Assembly (NCBI RefSeq): GCF_003286085.1
Contig: NW_020825355.1
Location: forward strand, 992,001 to 1,056,000
DNA: 64,000 nucleotides
From: Drosophila persimilis
Taxonomy: Eukaryota; Arthropoda; Insecta; Diptera; Drosophilidae
Reading direction: 5' to 3'
Positions 14,301 through 25,667 of this stretch are shown in pieces (positions within the stretch are counted from its first letter, which is position 1; every line of letters starts with the position of its first letter). Position numbers and translations under genes: made by a program. The notes beneath the pieces are model-generated. The model did no database searches. It was not told where the DNA came from and saw nothing but the letters and a program-made list of their open reading frames with translations.

Positions 14301-17300
14301 TCATGTTTTCCATTATCCCGCTCTTCATAAATAATCTTAATCTTGGCACTCGGCATCTGTTCTGCATTGATGGCCAATGCCCGATGGCCGATGCCCGATG
14401 GCCGGTGGCCGATGGCCGATGGCCCCCGTGCGTTAATCACGGCCACTCAATAATTGAGCGGCACTTTATGCAAATGAAATTTTAATCATACGCAATGTGT
14501 GAATGCCACCAGCTGACACCGTGCCCAGTCCTGGCTCCCCGGGGGGCAGCCCCATTAATTGGCCTTTAATGTCATTCGGGCGAGCACTTCATTAATGCTG
14601 CACCATTTCTCACTTTCCTTTCCTTTCTTTTGCTCTTCTATGCTCTCTCGCTTTTCCTGGCCATCACTTATTCCATTGAAACACTCCCTCTCTCTCTCTC
14701 GCTGCTTCTGTATCTCTCTGTATATCCAATTATTTATCGGCCCCGCAGGTTTCTCGGATCCGTACTGCATGCTGGGCATCCAGCCGGACGGTGACGGTTG
14801 TCCGCCCGTGTCGCCGCTGCCGCTGCCGCCGACACCGCGAGCCCTATCGGCCGACATGAGCGGTGGCTTTGACAACAGCGCCACGGATTCGCCGCCGCAC
14901 CGAAAGCATAGCTTCCGGCTTAGCTTCAAGCGGCGGGAGGCGGGTCGACGGGAGCAGCGCGACTCACTGGGCGGCCCGGTGCCCGCCAAGCTCATCAAGG
15001 CGACCAGCATCAAGCCGCACACGCTGACCCCCAAATGGAATGAGAAGTTCAAATTGTAAGTGAATCAAATGGACAGGATTGGAGTCGAGTCGGGTCGAGT
15101 GGAGTGGAGTGGAGTGGAGCGGAGTGGGGACCATTCGAAATTGTTTGCCAAATCAAATGGAGGGGCACGGCACATTTAATGGTGGGGATTTGTTACGAAT
15201 TATTCAATTACTGCCGCGCTCTTCCTGGACTTGGAAATACTTGAAATTTCATCTGAAAAAAGCAAAGTGGGTTTTCAGACTTCATTTACGCTCGACTGGT
15301 TGATAAATGTGTCCCACACTGGGTCGGAAAAGGCGGGAAAACAACCAGAAAAGATCTCTGTCGTATGCTAAACGATTCGAATCCCCCCAAGTACCGAACG
15401 TAATTTACGAGTTGTAAGCAATAACGAAAAGAAATCCATTTAAATTTGCCATCAAATTGAAACACAAATGCATGAGAAGGTTGCCCCATAAGAAATGCAA
15501 TCAAATTTATGTTGCAATTGCAATAAAAACAGAGCAGAAACAGAGCAGGACAAGTCGAAGCTTAGATACACTCTAAAATAGTCTTCGAAGTCCTTCAGGG
15601 ACTTTCTAGCGCCTTCATGAATGCCAAGCATTTCCCAGAATTCCCTGAAATGTCCAATTACGAATAATTGACCTTTTCATGGCCCTTTAGATATGAAATA
15701 CAATACAATACAAATACAAAATACTTTACAGTACATTAAAGCAAATTACAGGGGTCCCCCTATTGAAATAGGAGTACTTTCCGAGAAATGTTTCTGCAGC
15801 AGAGCGTTTTCAATTTAAAAGCAAAATATAAATCCTGTAATAAATTAAATGGAGCAGCAAAGCTCAGGGCCATATTCCAAGAACGCCCATAAACACATGC
15901 TAACATTTGTAAAAGCCTTGAGAACACATACATAGACGAATGGAAGGCGGGAAGAATTTCCACCCACAAGCAGAGCTCAGAGTTCACGGTTCACACTTGA
16001 GACAATCGCCATCTTTTGTTTGTCGCCTGCAGTGACATAGATGACATCAACACGGACACCTTTCACCTGGACATCTGGGACCACGATGACGAAAGCTGCG
16101 TCCTGGACGCCGTCTCGCGACTGAACGAAGTTCGTGGCGTGCGCGGACTGGGGCGGTTCTTCAAGCAGGTCTGCCAGTCGGCGCGTCAGGGCTCCCAGGA
16201 CGATTTCCTCGGCTCGGTGAACATAGCCATATCGGATATACCCTCCACCGGGCTGGATGCCTGGTTCAAGCTGGAGGCACGCAGCCACCGCAGCACCGTG
16301 CAGGGACGCATCCGTCTCAAGCTGTGGCTCTCGACACGCGACGATCGGGGCAATATCGCCGAGGAGAATCACGAGCACCAGATGCACAAGGTCGAACAGC
16401 TGCAGATGGTGTTCATGCAGCACGAGGTGACCACCCACGAGCCCTCGTGGACCTGGTGCGGGGACCTGCCGGGTCCGGCCCTAACCATACTCCATCAGTT
16501 GGCCGTGCAGGGAGATCTATCGGACCTGCACTGCGCCATGGCCAGGTGGGTTATCGAACGAAAAAAGGGTGGAGAGGCACCCCTTTCTAGCTATTTCTGT
16601 TCCTTTCAGATATGTGGCTGCGGCCAAGTTGAATCGATCGACACCATTGGACCCGAAGTTCCTGCACCGTCTGCTTGGCGATGTGGAGAAGCAGTGGAAT
16701 CAGCCCAATCAGGAGGCCTTGAGTCGGGATCTGGAACAGTGGCTGGCCGAGGCGATGAATGGATTTGTGGAGCGTTCGCTGAACCAGATCCGGCGGCACA
16801 GGGACATCTTTCCGGCCCTGAATCCGCCATCGCTGATACGCCTGGAGTTCCTGCTGCGCTGCCTGGGACTGCTCGGCTCTATGCGGGCCTTTCGGGCCGT
16901 CTGCCCCTTCAACAAGGGCGTGCGCGGCGAGGTGGTGAATGCCCTGCGCAAGGGCTCCGTCATGTGGGGCCAGAATGTGCTCCGCGAGTCGCAATGCTTG
17001 CCCAATCCATTATCGAATTTCGTAACAACATTAACGGCCGACATCCAGCTGGGACAGACGTATTACCATGCCCTCTTCGACAAGTGAGTACTCGCAGATT
17101 CCAGAATCAGTTGCTTTAGTTCTCGGTTCCAGTTAGTTACAGCTCCCCCCCCGTCCCCCGGCCCCCCAGCATTGTATTAAGTATCCCAGACACGTGTCGG
17201 CCGTAAAAACAAGCTCAAAGGTATATCTGTCCTCCTTTGCTGACAGCCAGACACTCTACAAATAAAATTTTGAAAAAAAGCAGTTTAGGAAAACAAGCAG

Positions 17301-20087
17301 AGCAGCGACGGTCCACGCACTGCACTCTCCGTTCCGACCAGGGCTGGCCAGTGTTGACCCAATTGAATTGACGTCATTTCGATTTGAACTTATCCGCAAT
17401 CGGCGCCCGGGGGCGAACCACTTTACAGTCGCTGCTCTCTAATCAGCTTGAGCATTTGTCAAATGCCCGACGACTCAAAGCTCATAAAGCTAACGAGCCT
17501 TAATGAGGGCCACAAAATGTTGTCATGACAGATGGCCCGTAGCGTAGCTGAGAGGGCTCTTAGCTCTCACCGAGGAATCGAATCCTCATGGCCAGGTTAC
17601 AGATAGTTCCCTCAGGGAGCTCCTTTATCGCGAAAAGTTGTTAGAACCCCATAAATGAGGTAATATATTGATCAGCCCAACGATACGGATCACGTTGCAC
17701 CATTAGGCGCTAGAGGAACAGCCCCTCATAACCGCTCCGCATTTCGAGATGCATAGTGGCGCATCTTTGGCCTTCCGGGGCGGACTAATCAGTCACATAT
17801 TTGCCAGTTAGCGGGGCCATAAAAGAACCTTAATGAGGACATCAAGTGGCTTACACACATAAGCCTCAAATTAATTGCGCTGTCATAAAAATGCTCTCAC
17901 GTTGCTGCCCCGAGCGGCAGACAGGAAAGGATAGAACAGGACAAGACAGGGTAGACGGACAGTGGGACAGCAGGCAGGCCGCACGGACAGCAGCAGCCTG
18001 ACGAGGCATTTAACAAACGTCCGGGGGCTGTCACAGAAAGTGTTGAGTGTTGAGTGTTGAGTGTCGGGCGTTGAGTGTTGAGTGGAGAGGCATTAGCAAA
18101 AATTTAGTTAGAGCCAGAGCCCGTGCTAATTGCGGCTTCTGCTCGCTTTAAAACGAAAGCCCTGTAAGCCATCATTTGTCTGGGGCAGGAACTCCATCTC
18201 AACTGCATCGTCTTCCTCTCCCTGTTGTTCCACAGCACGAACGGGATACAGTACTTCAGCATTATCTACAAACAATACGATGCGATGGTGGGCGAGGAGC
18301 TGTACAGCCGCATGGCCGCCGGCCAGGTGCCAGGTGTGCGGATGAACCTGTCGCAGTATGCCGTGCTCGAGGGCGACGCGGAACCGGTGGATACGAAGCC
18401 GTTTGAATTGTTTCTGGCTCTGCAGGAGTTCTGTCATTTGAAACGACACCTGTCCGCCCAGCCGCAGCCGCCGGAGAAGCCGCTGGCCCTGAGCAACAGC
18501 CACGAATGGTTCATCCCCACATTTGAGCGCTGGATGATGGTGAGCAAGGCGAAGGCCCTGCAGCGGATCCGCGCAGCCATCCGCATGGACGCCATCTGTG
18601 AGGGCGAGCGCATAGTCAGGTACAGCAGCTCCTCGGTGGACACGGCCAGCACTCTGCTGAACATCAAGGAGTTCTGGAAGGTCATCAACTGGCCGGACGA
18701 GGACACGGCCATCATGCTGGAGTCTCAGCTCATCGACGTGGTCTGCTCGGCGGCCATGCACTACTGCGACCTCATCCACACCGCGCTGGCGGACAGCGGC
18801 TACTACGAGCAGCAGGGCCCGTTCCGCTGCTCGGACGACATGTGCGTGACCGTCAACAATGTGGAGTATGTGCGTCGCACCCTGGCCGAGTTCCGCTCGG
18901 ATGAACAGCCCCTGGAGGAGTCGGCCGACAACCTCCTGGAGTCCAGCCTGACCCACATGGAAAACCGCACCGAGCGCATCCTCTCGAAGCTGGCTCCGCT
19001 CATGCAGATGTCGCTGCAGAAGGCGGTGTTCCATCTGGCCTGGTCGCCGGACTCCTTGCCGGCAAATCAGGCGATTGTGCCGCTGCTGGAGTACTTGGAC
19101 TGTCACCTGGCGGCGCTCAACAGCGCCCTGCTCACCAAGAACTTCAACCGATCGCTGCGCTTCATCTGGAAGACGGTTCTGGGCGAGATGTCCCGCCAAA
19201 TGGAGACGGGCGACGAGACGGACAAGCCCACGCACTTCCACAAACGTCTCTACGAGGCCCTGCAGCTGCTGGTGGACTTTTTTCACGCCGAGGGCCAGGG
19301 CCTGCTGCTGGAATGCCTGCACACGGACGACTTCTGGCGCATCGAGCAGCGGCTGCAGTTCCACAAGACGGACACGGATCGGCTCATAGACATGTTCTAC
19401 ATGAACCGCCTGCGAGAGCAGCTAATGGCCGTGAGTCCAAGTCCGTACGGATCGCTGGCCGTGCGGGCCTACTTCAATCACGATTCTCTGTGCGTGGAGG
19501 TCCTGCATGCCAGGGATGTGGTGCCACTGGATCCGAACGGGTTCAGTGATCCGTTTGTGGTCATTGAACTGCTGCCACGAAGGGTCTTCCTGCACTGCAT
19601 GGAGCAGCAGACAAACGTCCACAAGGTGCGATTCCCCCCTCTTCCATCATAGGGATGATATTTTACTTGGATTTATATTTCCCTTAGCGCACGTTGAACC
19701 CCATCTTCGACGAGTGTTTTGAGTTCTCTGTCACCTTGGAGCAATGCCTCACCGATGGCGCCATGATATGCTTCACGGTCATGGATCACGATGTCCTTAC
19801 GGCCAATGATTTCGGCGGGGAGGCCTACCTGGCCCTGGGCAATATACCCGGCGTGGAGGCCTACAGCACCAGTGTGGACAACTTTCATGGCCTAAAGCAG
19901 ATCGAGCTGCCCCTCATGCAGCAGAAGGATAAATGTAAGTGTAATCTGTCCTTTCGATAACGAACTTCTTTCGATTCTATCATCCTTTCCATAAGGCAAT
20001 CCCATTTTGCAAATCCTTGAGCTGCGCGTCAATGACAAACAGGCCCAGGACTTTGTGCGCAAGCAAAAGGCGCGATTTATCACTTGA
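4972..20087 (+). CDS. stac: Munc13-4/BAIAP3-type vesicle-priming protein (staccato/unc-13-4 family)
   Basis: Coding exons by my splice reading: 4972-5437, 7088-7319, 10366-10606, 12808-12976, 14749-15055, 16033-16545, 16610-17083, 18236-19625, 19688-19934 and 19996-20087. All have GT-AG borders and compatible phases, giving 1376 residues. The first ~230 residues are low complexity with Gln runs. A C2 domain covers about 335-560, with the Ca2+-ligand pattern GFSDPY in loop 1 and WDHDD in loop 3. Munc13-homology regions cover about 640-1190. A second C2 domain covers about 1200-1330, again with GFSDPF and MDHD. C2-MHD-C2 without a C1 domain is the Munc13-4/BAIAP3 architecture, known to prime SNARE-dependent fusion of secretory lysosomes and dense-core vesicles. 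Drosophila staccato acts in tracheal tube anastomosis. The other fly unc-13-4 paralogue is the alternative identity. The family is certain; the symbol is less so. Confidence 0.85.
5438..7087 (+). other. Intron 1 of the stac-like gene
   Basis: The donor GGTGAGT follows codon CTG and the acceptor is TTTGCAG at 7087. No coding gene is visible inside. If this intron is retained, the reading frame continues to a stop near 5511, giving a truncated 179-residue product. Confidence 0.8.
7320..10365 (+). other. Intron 2 of the stac-like gene
   Basis: About 3.0 kb between donor GTAAGT and acceptor GATACAG. It contains AT-rich sequence at 8690-9130, short GGTCCC and CCAGAG repeats near 9140-9165 and 9525-9548, and a G run near 9378-9390. 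I see no conserved open frame. Confidence 0.75.
10607..12807 (+). other. Intron 3 of the stac-like gene
   Basis: About 2.2 kb from GTAAGTGG to ACACAG. It holds a G run near 10672-10687, CA-rich repeats at 10795-10850, a GGAGCA array at 11350-11380 and a G-rich stretch at 12340-12362. No gene is seen. Confidence 0.75.
12977..14748 (+). other. Intron 4 of the stac-like gene
   Basis: About 1.8 kb. It contains a GTGTGCCCC array at 13187-13222, GCGTCA repeats near 13435-13455, GGAGCT repeats near 13560-13580, GGCAGGCA repeats at 13810-13840 and a GATGGCC array at 14380-14422. No coding signal apart from repeats. Confidence 0.75.
15056..16032 (+). other. Intron 5 of the stac-like gene
   Basis: About 1.0 kb inside the first C2 domain, from GTAAGTG to CTGCAG. 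It begins with a GAGTG-type repeat at 15083-15126. Nothing else is recognised. Confidence 0.75.
17084..18235 (+). other. Intron 7 of the stac-like gene
   Basis: About 1.15 kb between GTGAGTAC and TTCCACAG. It holds a tRNA-like segment near 17532-17600 (A-box-like and B-box-like words, too short for a normal tRNA) and a TGAGTGT repeat at 18040-18085. No coding gene. Confidence 0.75.
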
Positions 20088-23000
20088 TTTTAAAGGACAG
20101 GACAGGACAGGAAAGGACAGAGCGAACCGTTTGTAAAACGTGTATTTGAGATCAAAGAGATCAAAAGTGTGGAAAGTATGGTGGATCGTGCAATGTAATT
20201 GCGTTGATGGCGATAAATTAACCAAAAAGCTACTCGTTAACTGTATCCAAACCAGCACTGTATGTATTGTACTTAATCTAGTTGTTTGACAAAGACTCCT
20301 CCTACCCCTACCCCTACCCCTCTCCCAATGGGGGAGTCCCCCGTTCTTCTCTTGTGTTTGTAAATGTTAGCGAAATATCGAAATCGAAATGAAATTCCAA
20401 TGGTGCAAAAGTAACAAGTAAATGGGACATGAAATGCATTTCCTGCTCTACACAAAACGTTGCTTGAACAAAATTATAAGTAAACTAGGGACAACATATG
20501 TGTGTGTGTGTGTGTGTATGTAGGTGCTTAGTATGTATTGCTGAAGTTGTCACAATTAGGCAATCAATGAAAATTTATGAAAAGAAATCAAACAGAAACA
20601 GACACAGAAACAGACACAACCACAACACTAGAGATACCTACTCCAGCACCCAGATGCGTTTTGAAGACTTTTAACATGGACACAATGAAAGGGTTTCGGA
20701 CTACCGGAACTTGGGATAGACGCCACACAAGATTTTTGGGTCAATTTAAACTATACGAAAAATATATCAATATACACACAATTTTAAAATAGGGGAAAAC
20801 TCAACCTCCTTTCTACCATAAGCCAAGAAACAATCAAAAAAAAAAACTCCGAGCTTCTTTGAAACCCCGCCCCTCCCCCGTTAAAACACACGAACACTTA
20901 CCAATACAAAGGAAACCTATTTATAATATAAATATATATATGTATATGTGTATATGTATGAAGATGTATGTGTATGATGTATACAATTTATATCACGCCC
21001 AAAGGACAGTGTAACTAAGTCTAAAGTATATTTGTAAACTATTTTCTGAGCACAGATTTTGTATAAATTTATTAGATACACACACGCTTGTCCCCTCCCC
21101 ACCCTCACCCACCCCAACCCTCTCCTCCCCAGAGAGGCAGCCTTCAGCTCTTTTGCTTATACACAACTTAGGGCATTTCCCCACCCCCCCCCCAAAAACA
21201 GACTCCCCTCTACTGTAGAGCCCCATCCCGAATTGTTTTTTTACCCAGAAGAAGGAGCAGAAAAGGCCTCGCTTCTATTGTAAATTTTGTACTATATACA
21301 ATGGTCTCTCTATAAAGAAGAAACTCAAACATATACCTCCTACACACAGCTATATGTACGAGTAGTATATTATGAATAATGGGGGGATTGTTGGAACTGT
21401 AACTCTTAACTTTAAACTGTAGCAAAAACTTTTTATACCTTGGCAAAGGCATCAGCGGTCGGGGCTGAGGACAATTTTAAGAGAAGGACTAAAAAAAAAA
21501 CTAAGGCGAACCAGAAGATACGATGCGGAGATATGATGCACAACAAAAGAACAAAAGATAGGCAAAGAAATGAAAAGAAAAGAAAAGAAAAGAAAAGAAA
21601 AGAGAAGAAAATCCAAGTCAAATTACAAGCTATTTTTAATATTTACACTTAACTCCAGCGGGACGACGACGGGACACTTCATGAACGTTAATTACCAAAC
21701 GAACAAAACGAGTATTATTGCATACAAATATAAATATTAATATACATATATCGATAAATAATTAATCAGTGAATATGCAACAAGTATTTAGTTAGTAAGA
21801 TCAACTATTTTTTTTTGTTCTGTATCTTTGCACAGCCCTTATGCGAGTTCTGTAACTTTCTTCAGTTCGATTCTGTTCCGTACCGTTTTCAGTTGAGGTT
21901 TTTCTTTCAACTTCGGTTAGGTCTGCCATCGCCAAGACATCGACAAAGATCAGGAGACAAACATCGAAGTAGAGTCAACGCCGTACTGTGCGACTATAAT
22001 TTCTAAATGCTAAATGTGTCTTTATCGAACTGCAACTACGATTTCCCTTTCCACTCGAGTATCTTCCAAAAGCACTTGTTATTTTGAACAGCTCTTCTCC
22101 GAACAGAACTACTCTGAACTCCCCCTGCTCTGAACTGCTGTCTGCTATCTTCCATGCTTTTTGTGCGGCTAAAAGAAATAGTTGAGTAAATAAATGAATA
22201 AATACGATTATATAGGCAAATATTTGCCGTACTAACCAACCCACAACCACTGTGTTGATATGTGTACCTATGATAATTTCCTATATCGAATCACACACAG
22301 AGCATATGCAAAATGCCGGCGCGCAAACAATAAGAATCTATCAAATGAAATCAATTAAATTATTCATGTTACTAGCACTAGCTAAAGAGTAAATACTACC
22401 AAAAAAGGGTAATTGGACACCGAAAAGAAGAGCACAAGTGTAAGCTGATATACGAAATGCGAACATTTGGCCCAACTGAAGAGACCAAACGCATTTCCCA
22501 CAAACCAAACTAAACCAAACCAAACTAAACCAAACCAAACCAAAGGAAACGAAACCAAAGCAAAAACTGAACATACAATACGAATATGCAAGAAAAATCA
22601 AGGCCAAAACATACATGAGTGTATACCTACTACTATACCATACCTACATATTACTATAGTATATAATATACATATTTGAGTGTACAATTGTTGTGCTAGT
22701 TACAGAAAAAAAAACAAAAAAAAAAAACAAAAACAAATACCAAACAAAGGAACCTACAACAGAGCCCTCCTACATGCATATACATACAATGCAAATACAT
22801 TCTGATTGCTATATATACAAGCAACCAGCAGAAAAAAAAAAAACCAATAACGGCTAACTACAAGGTATATTTTCGATTATATACGCTACAAATATTTATT
22901 TATTTCAAACTTTTACACAGAAACGAAACGAAAACCAAACCCATGCCATACACATCTAAACAGAAAACAGAAAACAGAATACTAGGTACATACAATATTT

Positions 23001-23490
23001 ATAAACTGTTGTATTTTTTGTAAGCCAAGGCAGAACTACTAGACAAAAAACAAAAAAACACTCTACCGCCGAAACTTGATAAAGATATTTTGATGAGAAA
23101 CAAGATAACAAGAACAGCAAGGATACGAGGATACGTATATTATATAGTTTTTTTAAATGTGAATACATTAATATTTATGTGTGTATTGCAAATACCAACA
23201 ACGGGCCACAATTCAGGTTCCTAAGCTCCCCTCCGTTAAGAAATATCTGAATAGCAAAAGCGACAAAAGCGACACCTAACTAAACCTAAGTACATATGTT
23301 TGTTTGTATTTATGTAAATGCGTGTGTGTGTGTGTGTCAACAGCAACAGCATCTAACAGCTAACAGCTAATATCAAATCAAAAACCAATTGCGAGCAAGT
23401 CCCTACTTAATGTGAATCCAACAAAATGCTGCAGAAAGAAACATTATCAAATTCAATCAATAAATGTCAATGAATAATTAAACTGAAATT
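20088..23490 (+). other. Probable 3' untranslated region of the stac-like gene
   Basis: AT-rich DNA follows the stop codon, with no further conserved exon. It contains GT repeats near 20500-20518, an AAAAG array at 21573-21603, an ACCAA array near 22500-22548 and several poly-A runs. Candidate poly(A) signals AATAAA occur near 22189 and at 23459-23464, after which base composition changes. The extent is inferred from composition only; the transcript could end earlier. Confidence 0.4.
21573..21603. repeat. (AAAAG)n pentanucleotide array
   Basis: Six or so direct copies of AAAAG lie in the AT-rich DNA after the stac-like stop codon. Confidence 0.85.
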
Positions 23491-25337
23491 GTCGTTTACC
23501 AATTGGGGGTAGGGGGGTGGACCCTATAGAGGGTCAACTGGCCAGAGAAACCCTTTAAGTAGAATTCAATCAGCCTCTCCTTGAATAACTGCTGGCGTTG
23601 TTTCCCCTCCGATAAGCCGGAATCAATCCATACATATGTCCAACTTGGCATTAAGACAAATTGTCGTCTCGTACCCGGCAGGTTGCGGCAAGTTGCGGCA
23701 GGCAAAATGTTTATGGAATTGATTTGAGGCACCGCTACGATCTGGTATCTGGTATCTGTTATCTGGTGCACGTCAAAGGTCTGCCGCCTGGTCGGTTCCT
23801 GCCATCGTCACGGCTCCGTAAGTGGCACCGTGAAAGTGTGGAAAAAGCTTTTATCTAAATTAAATCCTGACACATGCCAAGTTCCGCCCACAGTTCCGCA
23901 GTTCCACAGCTCCGGCTTTTGTTGCCAGCCCGTTTACTGCATATGACGTACAAATGACTCGCGTTTTAAGGTTAAGGTTTTAAGGCGAGCGTCATGTTAA
24001 AGCGATCCTTTGAGACATGTCTGTGCGTGTTATATTTAAGAGATATCCTAAACTTTTTCACGACACACAACACTGGCAAAATCTGTGCAGTTTTATGCAA
24101 CTTTTATGGCAGCGACGAGGACGCATAGCTTAAGCAAAACTTTTTACGACTTGCATTTCCAAAGAACAAACATCCAGACGTCAGGACATCAGGACATCAG
24201 GACATCGTCTCCATGCTGCAACTGATGTGTACCCGTAAGCAGTGAGCAAGAAGTAACGGGACTTTCAAGAAAAATACCAAAACGAGAAGAGTGACAAACT
24301 GAAGACAATAAAAAATACCAAGAGCGAACACGTCTGCGAGGGCTGGAAAGACAAGAGACCAGCTGCAAGCCCTGGCCGCCTTTCACTGCCGTTTGCCGCT
24401 TCTCTATGCATTTTTCGACCCACACAAAATTGTTTACCTCTTTTTGCGCCCGTCCCGCAGTTGACATTGAAGTAACATCCCCCACACCCCCCCACACACC
24501 CCCCACATACACACACACGAAAAGAGCAATTCAGATTCCGGTTATGCATATTTTTATGGCAGCATTTTTGCTGCATTTAAATACTGCACGAAAAGCAAAC
24601 TGGACTGGCCAACAGGAAATGCAAAGTTCGCCATGTTATTTAAGCCTTTTTCTTTGAAAGGGGGCGAGCCGCGAACTGATTTGCATCCCAACTTTTATTT
24701 ACATGAGTGCATTTTTTGAATGTACCCATAAACGCTGAGAGTGGCTCTCAGACCTCAAACCTCGGAAGCTGCCCCCTTCCGAGGGCATTAGTTGGACCAT
24801 GGACTCTGTCTGGCCCCATTATCGATGCCACTCTTCCTAATGACATGATGCAAAATTGGGCCCCCCACTCCAGGACTCTTGACCCCCAGTTAGAGAGCTA
24901 ACCAGCAGCAGTCGTTGCAGCAGTCACGTGCGACAGCTGGGGCCCAAAGTGGTGGAGGCTGACAGGCCATGAAGCCTAATGTAGTAAGCCTACCCCCCGC
25001 CCCCCCGTTGCGGCCCGCCCCCCGATGCTTGTGGACGGAGTGGCGTTGCACGTGTTGCAGAACTTTCGGTTAACGGTTATTAAATGCAGTTTTTGCAGTT
25101 TGACAACAAAATGCAGATCCCGAAAGTGCAAAGTGCAGATGGTGGAGACCGGCACCGGTCGGGGCCCCCACACAGAAAGAAAGAAAGACAAGGAGAGAAC
25201 AGAGCCCCCACGGAACAGAGCGAGAGCGATGGGCCAGTGAGAGAGTAAGCAGAAGAGAGGAACCGGTTCTACTCAAAGCTCCGCTCCACTCGGGCTCCAG
25301 ACCAGTCGCCACAGGTGCGCGAGGTGCTCCGAAGATC
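23491..25337. other. Intergenic DNA, no gene seen
   Basis: Ordinary noncoding sequence separates the AT-rich 3' region of the stac-like gene from the candidate promoter at 25.3 kb. It holds three copies of CAGGACAT near 24182-24205 and C-rich runs near 24480-24505 and 25000-25022. Confidence 0.5.
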
Positions 25338-25425
25338 AGTTCAAGCTGAGATCGCGTCGCGTTTGCTTCGACCACGGCCTACGACTTGTACGGAGTGTGC
25401 ATTGGAGAACCGATCTGTCCGATCG
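25338..25425 (+). promoter_or_regulatory. Candidate Inr promoter and noncoding first exon
   Basis: The initiator word TCAGTT places A+1 at 25338. GCTTCG at +28 to +33 is a five-of-six match to the permissive DPE consensus. The segment ends at a strong donor, GATCG|GTAAG, at 25425. No TATA box is seen. The GA-rich DNA just upstream (25180-25260) resembles GAF-bound paused promoters. I infer that it is the distal first exon of the membrane-protein gene at 37.1 kb, spliced to the acceptor at 37009. Transcript data would be needed to prove this. Confidence 0.35.
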
Positions 25426-25636
25426 GTAAGCTGCCCGACCATACAGCCGCTGAGTTGTACACACGAAAATCGCGCAATAAATTCCACTATTTTTAGCATA
25501 TTACGTGAGTGTCATTTGAATTTGTTGCGTGAAGTGTAGCCCCGGTCCGGGGGCAAAAGAACAAACAGAGTTATACCCAAATTTGTTCACCATTTGGCTA
25601 ACTCTGTGGCTGCTTGTCTCTGTGTGTGTGTGTCTC

Positions 25637-25667
<31 letters not shown>

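Noticed and set aside
18126..19364. A 412-residue open frame on the minus strand
   Set aside because: It is the exact antisense of stac exon 8, which has strong homology and splice signals. High GC at third positions removes stops on the other strand. It is His/Gln/Leu-rich without domains.
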